From assembly GCA_910584605.1 (NCBI GenBank), contig CAJUAW010000138.1, positions 1 through 6,651 on the forward strand: a stretch of 6,651 nucleotides of DNA, read 5' to 3'. Made by a program: the position numbers and the translations under genes. The notes beneath the pieces were generated by a model. That model made no database searches. It saw nothing but the letters and a program-made list of their open reading frames with translations, and had not been told where the DNA came from. The stretch is from an uncultured Oscillospiraceae bacterium. GTDB taxonomy: Bacteria > Bacillota_A > Clostridia > Oscillospirales > Oscillospiraceae. Positions 3,787 through 6,651 of the stretch are shown here, piece after piece (within the stretch, counting starts at the first letter, position 1; every line of letters begins with the position of its first letter).

Positions 3787-5100
3787 TTACTGTTCACACT
3801 TCCAGAAAAACGCGCTGTAAGGGGGCAGCTCGCTGCCGCCGCCGAAGTCGTGGGGAGCGCCGGTGATCAGGTCCTCCGCCCGGCCGCAGCCCGCGTCGAA
3901 GTGGGCGGTGTAGGGGGAGGCGTCGGCGTTGATGGCCACCAGCACCCGCTCGCCCTCGCAGGCCCGCTCAAAGATGATCTGCCTGTTGGTGAGCGCCACG
4001 TTGCGGTAGGCCCCATAGCACAGGGCCCTGCTCTCCTTCTTGGCCTGGGCCAGCTGGGAGATCCAGGTGGTCAGATCGTTCCACTCCGGCTTCTCCAGGG
4101 CGGGCCGGAGCTCCGCGTCGCTGCCCCGGCCCTTGCTGCCCTGCATCCCCCACTCGCTGCCGTAGTAGACGGAGGGCACCCCGGGCATGCCGAAGGCCAT
4201 GGCCCAGGCGGGGCGCAGGTGGTCCGGGTTGGTCAGCTTGGAGGCGATGCGGTCCACGTCGTGGTTGTCCAGGAAGGACAGCAGATGCCGCCCCTTGTAC
4301 AGGGTCCACTGCTCGGGGCCGAACTGCCGGGCCAGGGAGTGGCCGATCTCAAACATGTTCATGGAGTTGAAGGCCGACCACAGCCCTTTGTAGCACTCGT
4401 AGTTGGTCACCGAGTGGCACATATCGTCGGCCATCCAGCGGTTGTAGTCCCCGTGGAGGGTCTCGCCCATGAGGACAAAGTCGGGCTTCAGGCCGTTGAC
4501 AAAGGACCGCAGCTGCTTCAAATACTCCGGGGGCAGACAGTAGGCCACGTCCAGCCGCAGGCCGTCAATGCCGAAGCGGTCCACCCAGGAGCGGATGGCG
4601 TTGAACTGGTGCTCCACCACCGCCGGATTGAACAGGTTCAGCTTGACCAGCTCATTGTGGCCCTCCCAGCCCTCGTACCAGAAGCCGTCGTTGTAGTTGG
4701 TGTTGCCGTCGAAGCTGATGTGGAACCAGTCCTTGTAGGGGCTGTCCCACTTCTTCTCCTGCACGTCCCTGAAGGCCCAGAAGCCCCGGCCCGCGTGGTT
4801 GAACACCCCGTCCAGCATCACCCGGATGCTGGCGTCGTGAAAGGCATGGCAAACCTGGGAGAAGTCCTCGCCGGAGCCCAGGCGGGGGTCCACGGTGTAA
4901 TAGTCCCGGGTGTCGTAGCCGTGGCGGTCGCTGTCGAAGACCGGGTTGAGCAGGACGGTGTCCGCCCCGGTCTTTTTGATATGCTCCACCCAGTCCAGCA
5001 GGCGCAGGATGCGGGGAACCTCCACCCCGTCGTTTTCCGCCGGCGCACCGCACAGGCCCAGAGGGTAGATCTGGTAGATGACTGCTTGGTCAAACCACAT
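3787..5100 (-). CDS. GH13 family alpha-amylase-type glycoside hydrolase
   Basis: This 437-residue protein hydrolyses or rearranges alpha-glucosidic bonds of starch, maltodextrin or similar glucans. The GH13 barrel motifs are in order: GYDTRDYY (61-68), DGVFNHAG (97-104, region I), GIDGLRLDVAY (177-187, region II, nucleophile D184 and R182), MGETLHGDY (211-219, region III, acid/base E213) and FLDNHDVDR (276-284, region IV, transition-state D281). A short beta domain with FERACEGERVLVAINAD ends the protein. There is no signal peptide, so it should work in the cytoplasm on imported oligosaccharides, like cyclomaltodextrinase/neopullulanase relatives, but the extra N-terminal domain of those enzymes is absent; substrate cannot be fixed by eye. 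The start at 5100 has AAGGAG nine bases upstream and the protein begins MWFDQAVIYQIYPLG, the usual family opening. An ATG at 5175 would overlap the promoter and is rejected. Confidence 0.9.
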   Translation of the reverse strand: MWFDQAVIYQIYPLGLCGAPAENDGVEVPRILRLLDWVEHIKKTGADTVLLNPVFDSDRHGYDTRDYYTVDPRLGSGEDFSQVCHAFHDASIRVMLDGVFNHAGRGFWAFRDVQEKKWDSPYKDWFHISFDGNTNYNDGFWYEGWEGHNELVKLNLFNPAVVEHQFNAIRSWVDRFGIDGLRLDVAYCLPPEYLKQLRSFVNGLKPDFVLMGETLHGDYNRWMADDMCHSVTNYECYKGLWSAFNSMNMFEIGHSLARQFGPEQWTLYKGRHLLSFLDNHDVDRIASKLTNPDHLRPAWAMAFGMPGVPSVYYGSEWGMQGSKGRGSDAELRPALEKPEWNDLTTWISQLAQAKKESRALCYGAYRNVALTNRQIIFERACEGERVLVAINADASPYTAHFDAGCGRAEDLITGAPHDFGGGSELPPYSAFFWKCEQ

Positions 5101-5146
5101 AGTAACAATCTCCTTTTGCCCAAAAGGGCGGTTTGTTGACAGGACC

Positions 5147-5175
5147 ATCATACTACCATCGATGAGTTTCGTCAA
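5147..5175 (-). promoter_or_regulatory. Promoter of the GH13 gene
   Basis: Minus strand TTGACG (5175-5170), exactly 17 bp, then TATGAT (5152-5147). Transcription would start near 5140, giving a leader of about 40 nt. The leader holds a small hairpin GCCC-AAAA-GGGC (5118-5129) just ahead of the SD. Confidence 0.82.
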
Positions 5176-5194
5176 GGGAAGGCTCCCCCCGGGG

Positions 5195-5209
5195 CGGGAG
5201 GGGTTCTGG
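5195..5209 (+). repeat. Imperfect direct repeat beside the integrase, left
   Basis: CGGGAGGGGTTCTGG matches 6513-6527 (CGGGAGGGGCTGTGG) at 13 of 15 positions, and the two copies bracket the integrase gene. Both are G-rich, so chance is possible. It is listed as a candidate attachment-site remnant. Confidence 0.3.
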
Positions 5210-5210
5210 C

Positions 5211-6341
5211 TTATTTCAGCGCGTCGGACACCTTCATCAGAGTCTCCTCATGGGTGTGGTCCACCAGGTGGGTGTAGATGCGGCCGGTGGTGGCGGGGGT
5301 GGAGTGGCCCAGGGCCTTGCCGATGTCGAACAGGGGCACCCCCTGGAAGGAGGCCACCGTGGCGAAGGAGTGGCGCAGGCCGTGGAGGGTGACCCGGGGC
5401 AGCCCGTTCTTCTTCACGAACCGGGTGAAGGCCAGCGACAGGGCGTTGGGGGAGTAGGGCAGGCCCTTGTGGTCCAGCACCACAAACTCGCTGGGCGTCT
5501 GGAGCTGCCCGGAGCGGTACAGCTCCTTCTGCCGCGTCTGCTCCGTCTGGAGCAGACGGAGCATGTCCTCCGACAGGAACAGGGTGCGCACCGAGGAGCG
5601 GGTCTTGGTCTCCTTCTGGACGATGGTGGCCCCGAAGGCGGTGCGGGCCTCCCGGATGAAGAGGAGCTGGCGCTGGTAGTCGATGCACTCCCACTTCAGG
5701 CCGCAGATCTCCTCCCGGCGCATGCCCAGGCTGCCCGCCAGCTTGGTGCACAGCTCCAGGGGGTGGCCCTCGATGAGGGCGTACAGCCGCTTCAGCTCGT
5801 CCGGACGGTAGTAGGAGGCCTCCTTCTGCTTGGCCCTGGGGGGCTCCACCCGGTCCATGGGGGAGACCAGCAGCTTGTCCTGCCGCACCGCCGAGCGCAG
5901 GGAGGAGGACAGCAGGTCGTGGTGCCGCCGCAGGGTGTTGTTGGACAGGTTGGCGGTCTGCTGGACCTGGATGTAATACTGCTGGATGTCCATGGGGGTG
6001 AGCTTCAGCAGGGGGATGTCCCCCAGGGCGGGGATCAGGTGGTTGTCGATGATCTTCTGGTAGCCGTACACGGTGGTCTCCGCCCGGGTGGGCTGGACGA
6101 TGTTCTCCATCCAGCTCTCCAGCCAGTCGGCCAGGGTCAGCTCGTGGCGGGGGGTGCGCAGCTCCTCCTCCCGGTGCATCAGGAACTGCCGCAGGCCCTT
6201 CCGGGCGGCGTAGAGGGTGGGGTAGGTCTGGTACCGCTTCATCCGCTTGCCGCTGGCGTCTTTGCCCAGGTCCATGCTGACGTAGTAGGTCTTCCTCTGA
6301 TCGTCGTAGGAAATGTTGCGCTCTACTTTCTTTCTTGCCAT
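5211..6341 (-). CDS. Tyrosine recombinase / site-specific integrase (Tn916/phage type)
   Basis: A 376-residue integrase of full length. Residues 8-62 form an arm-type DNA-binding domain (ISYDDQRKTYYVSMDLGK and following, with several Arg/Lys). Residues 67-155 form the SAM-like core-binding domain. The catalytic domain keeps the whole active site: R208 in SLGMRREEICGLKW, K246 in KETKTRSSVRTL, H320 and R323 in LHGLRHSFAT, H346 in ALGHSTPATTG and nucleophile Y356 in RIYTHLV. Such enzymes integrate and excise mobile elements or invert short segments. The start has GGAGG nine bases upstream. No excisionase, relaxase or phage gene is beside it; its neighbours are metabolic genes, so it looks like a solitary integrase or the only surviving part of an element. 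No convincing T-tract terminator follows its stop, only a C/G-rich inverted repeat (about 5183-5200). Its GC content resembles the host genes, so it may be long resident. Confidence 0.92.
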   Translation of the reverse strand: MARKKVERNISYDDQRKTYYVSMDLGKDASGKRMKRYQTYPTLYAARKGLRQFLMHREEELRTPRHELTLADWLESWMENIVQPTRAETTVYGYQKIIDNHLIPALGDIPLLKLTPMDIQQYYIQVQQTANLSNNTLRRHHDLLSSSLRSAVRQDKLLVSPMDRVEPPRAKQKEASYYRPDELKRLYALIEGHPLELCTKLAGSLGMRREEICGLKWECIDYQRQLLFIREARTAFGATIVQKETKTRSSVRTLFLSEDMLRLLQTEQTRQKELYRSGQLQTPSEFVVLDHKGLPYSPNALSLAFTRFVKKNGLPRVTLHGLRHSFATVASFQGVPLFDIGKALGHSTPATTGRIYTHLVDHTHEETLMKVSDALK

Positions 6342-6405
6342 AGTGAAATACCTCCATATTTTTTTCTATTGGGTAGTGTTCCCCGTCTTGGAGGGAAACA
6401 ATCTC

Positions 6406-6422
6406 CCATAGGAAAACTATGG
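6406..6422. repeat. Inverted repeat upstream of the integrase
   Basis: CCATAG and CTATGG form a perfect 6-bp inverted repeat around GAAAA, inside an AT-rich 6342-6490 stretch that separates the integrase from the next gene. It lies about 65 bp before the integrase start, where an operator or recombinase-binding site could be expected. I see no confident integrase promoter: a TTGACA on the minus strand (6458-6453) has no matching -10 at the normal distance. Confidence 0.4.
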
Positions 6423-6512
6423 AGCAAACTTCTGCCCTGGACAAGGCCAAAATGTCAAAAAATCTAGAAAACCGTCGAATTTTGCAGAAAAAGGGGAGAA
6501 GGGCTTTCCCAA

Positions 6513-6527
6513 CGGGAGGGGCTGTGG
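6513..6527 (+). repeat. Imperfect direct repeat beside the integrase, right
   Basis: Partner of 5195-5209 with 13 of 15 positions identical. It abuts the -10 box of the next gene. If the pair marks an old insertion, the integrase cassette would be about 1.3 kb and would have entered the region between the GH13 gene and the FAD-protein gene, which would otherwise be directly divergent. Confidence 0.3.
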
Positions 6528-6533
6528 TAAAAT
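6525..6533 (+). promoter_or_regulatory. Extended -10 promoter of the last gene
   Basis: TGG followed by TAAAAT (6528-6533) fits an extended -10 element. The region 17 bp upstream (TTTCCC, 6505-6510) is a poor -35. Transcription would start near 6540, about 20 nt before the start codon. Confidence 0.45.
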
Positions 6534-6559
6534 GAAGCAAAAGGACAGGAGGGACAGCT

Positions 6560-6651
6560 ATGCTTCGGATCGGAGGTCTGGCCCTGCCCATCGGGGGCGG
6601 GGAGGAGGAGCTGCGCCGGCAGGCGGCGCGGGCCCTGGGGGTGCGCCCCGG
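6560..6651 (+). CDS. N-terminus of probable COG2509-type FAD-dependent dehydrogenase (3' truncated)
   Basis: Only 30 codons are visible before the window ends. The protein starts MLRIGGLALPIGGGEEELRR and continues QAARALGVRP. This resembles the N-terminal segment of uncharacterised COG2509 FAD-dependent dehydrogenases, where a short strand 'MIRI..LxLP' and a helix ending 'ALGVxP' come before the Rossmann nucleotide-binding site. The nucleotide-binding motif itself is beyond the window, so the assignment rests on memory of the family opening. The start is well supported by GGAGG seven bases upstream and a nearby -10 element. It is transcribed divergently from the integrase. Confidence 0.55.
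   Translation, partial: MLRIGGLALPIGGGEEELRRQAARALGVRP

Noticed and set aside
3763..5139. 458-codon plus-strand ORF antisense to the GH13 gene
   Set aside because: Its product is a monotonous Val/Ala/Gly/His/Pro mixture with no motif, a typical shadow of a GC-rich gene on the opposite strand, which has complete GH13 motifs.
5101..5175. N-terminal extension of the GH13 protein from the ATG at 5175
   Set aside because: It overlaps the TTGACG/TATGAT promoter; the ATG at 5100 has a well-spaced AAGGAG and the family's usual first residues.
6453..6458. TTGACA on the minus strand as the integrase -35 box
   Set aside because: No acceptable -10 hexamer lies 16-18 bp downstream, so it is not called as a promoter.
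5250..6467. 405-codon plus-strand and 447-codon minus-strand ORFs over the integrase
   Set aside because: Both are low-complexity shadows (Gly/Gln/Val-rich and Pro/Gly/His-rich) of a gene with a full tyrosine-recombinase active site and a good ribosome binding site.
1..6651. CRISPR array, tRNA or rRNA genes
   Set aside because: No regularly spaced repeats were seen beyond the two-copy repeats described, and no cloverleaf or rRNA sequence was recognised.

Overview
The window looks like chromosomal DNA from a high-GC member of the Clostridia, probably a gut Oscillospiraceae/Ruminococcaceae relative. The grounds are the housekeeping gene content, strong AGGAGG-type ribosome binding sites, TTGACN-17-TATAAT-type promoters, a lipoprotein barnase and a Tn916-type integrase in GC-rich DNA. 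The taxonomy is an inference, since no rRNA gene is present. The first 11 bases match the 3' tail of the Illumina TruSeq adapter, so the window starts at an untrimmed contig end.

Layout from left to right: the C-terminal 213 codons of ftsH (+) end at a perfect 12-bp-arm terminator. Next comes a less GC-rich island (about 697-1470). It holds two small minus-strand genes, a helical 67-aa hypothetical protein and a 57-aa ribbon-helix-helix-like DNA-binding protein, plus a doubtful small plus-strand ORF. The island lies between two copies of a 42-bp perfect direct repeat (655-696 and 1471-1512). The repeat contains the terminator and the last bases of the converging genes, so the island looks like an insertion between ftsH and the convergent pyruvate-kinase-like gene (-). 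The kinase gene lacks the C-terminal domain and carries an unusual cation-site signature. It shares back-to-back promoters with the ruvX-barnase pair (+): ruvX encodes a YqgF-family Holliday-junction resolvase or RNase-like protein, and 6 nt later starts a lipoprotein-anchored barnase-type ribonuclease. Both end at a strong hairpin shared with the convergent GH13 alpha-amylase-family gene (-). Behind it lies a solitary, apparently intact tyrosine recombinase (-), then a divergent gene start (+) that resembles COG2509 FAD-dependent dehydrogenases and runs off the window.

Most of the chromosomal backbone is ordinary housekeeping and metabolism: membrane protein quality control, glycolysis, DNA/RNA processing and alpha-glucan breakdown. 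Two places look mobile or recently rearranged: the repeat-bounded 816-bp island, with a self-contained RHH gene whose promoter carries two GCTAGC operator-like sites, and the orphan integrase, which has weak direct repeats on both sides and an AT-rich upstream region. The most interesting signals are the island with its terminator duplication, the putative autoregulated RHH switch, the hairpin covering one of two candidate starts of the 67/84-aa gene, and the barnase lipoprotein with no visible barstar.
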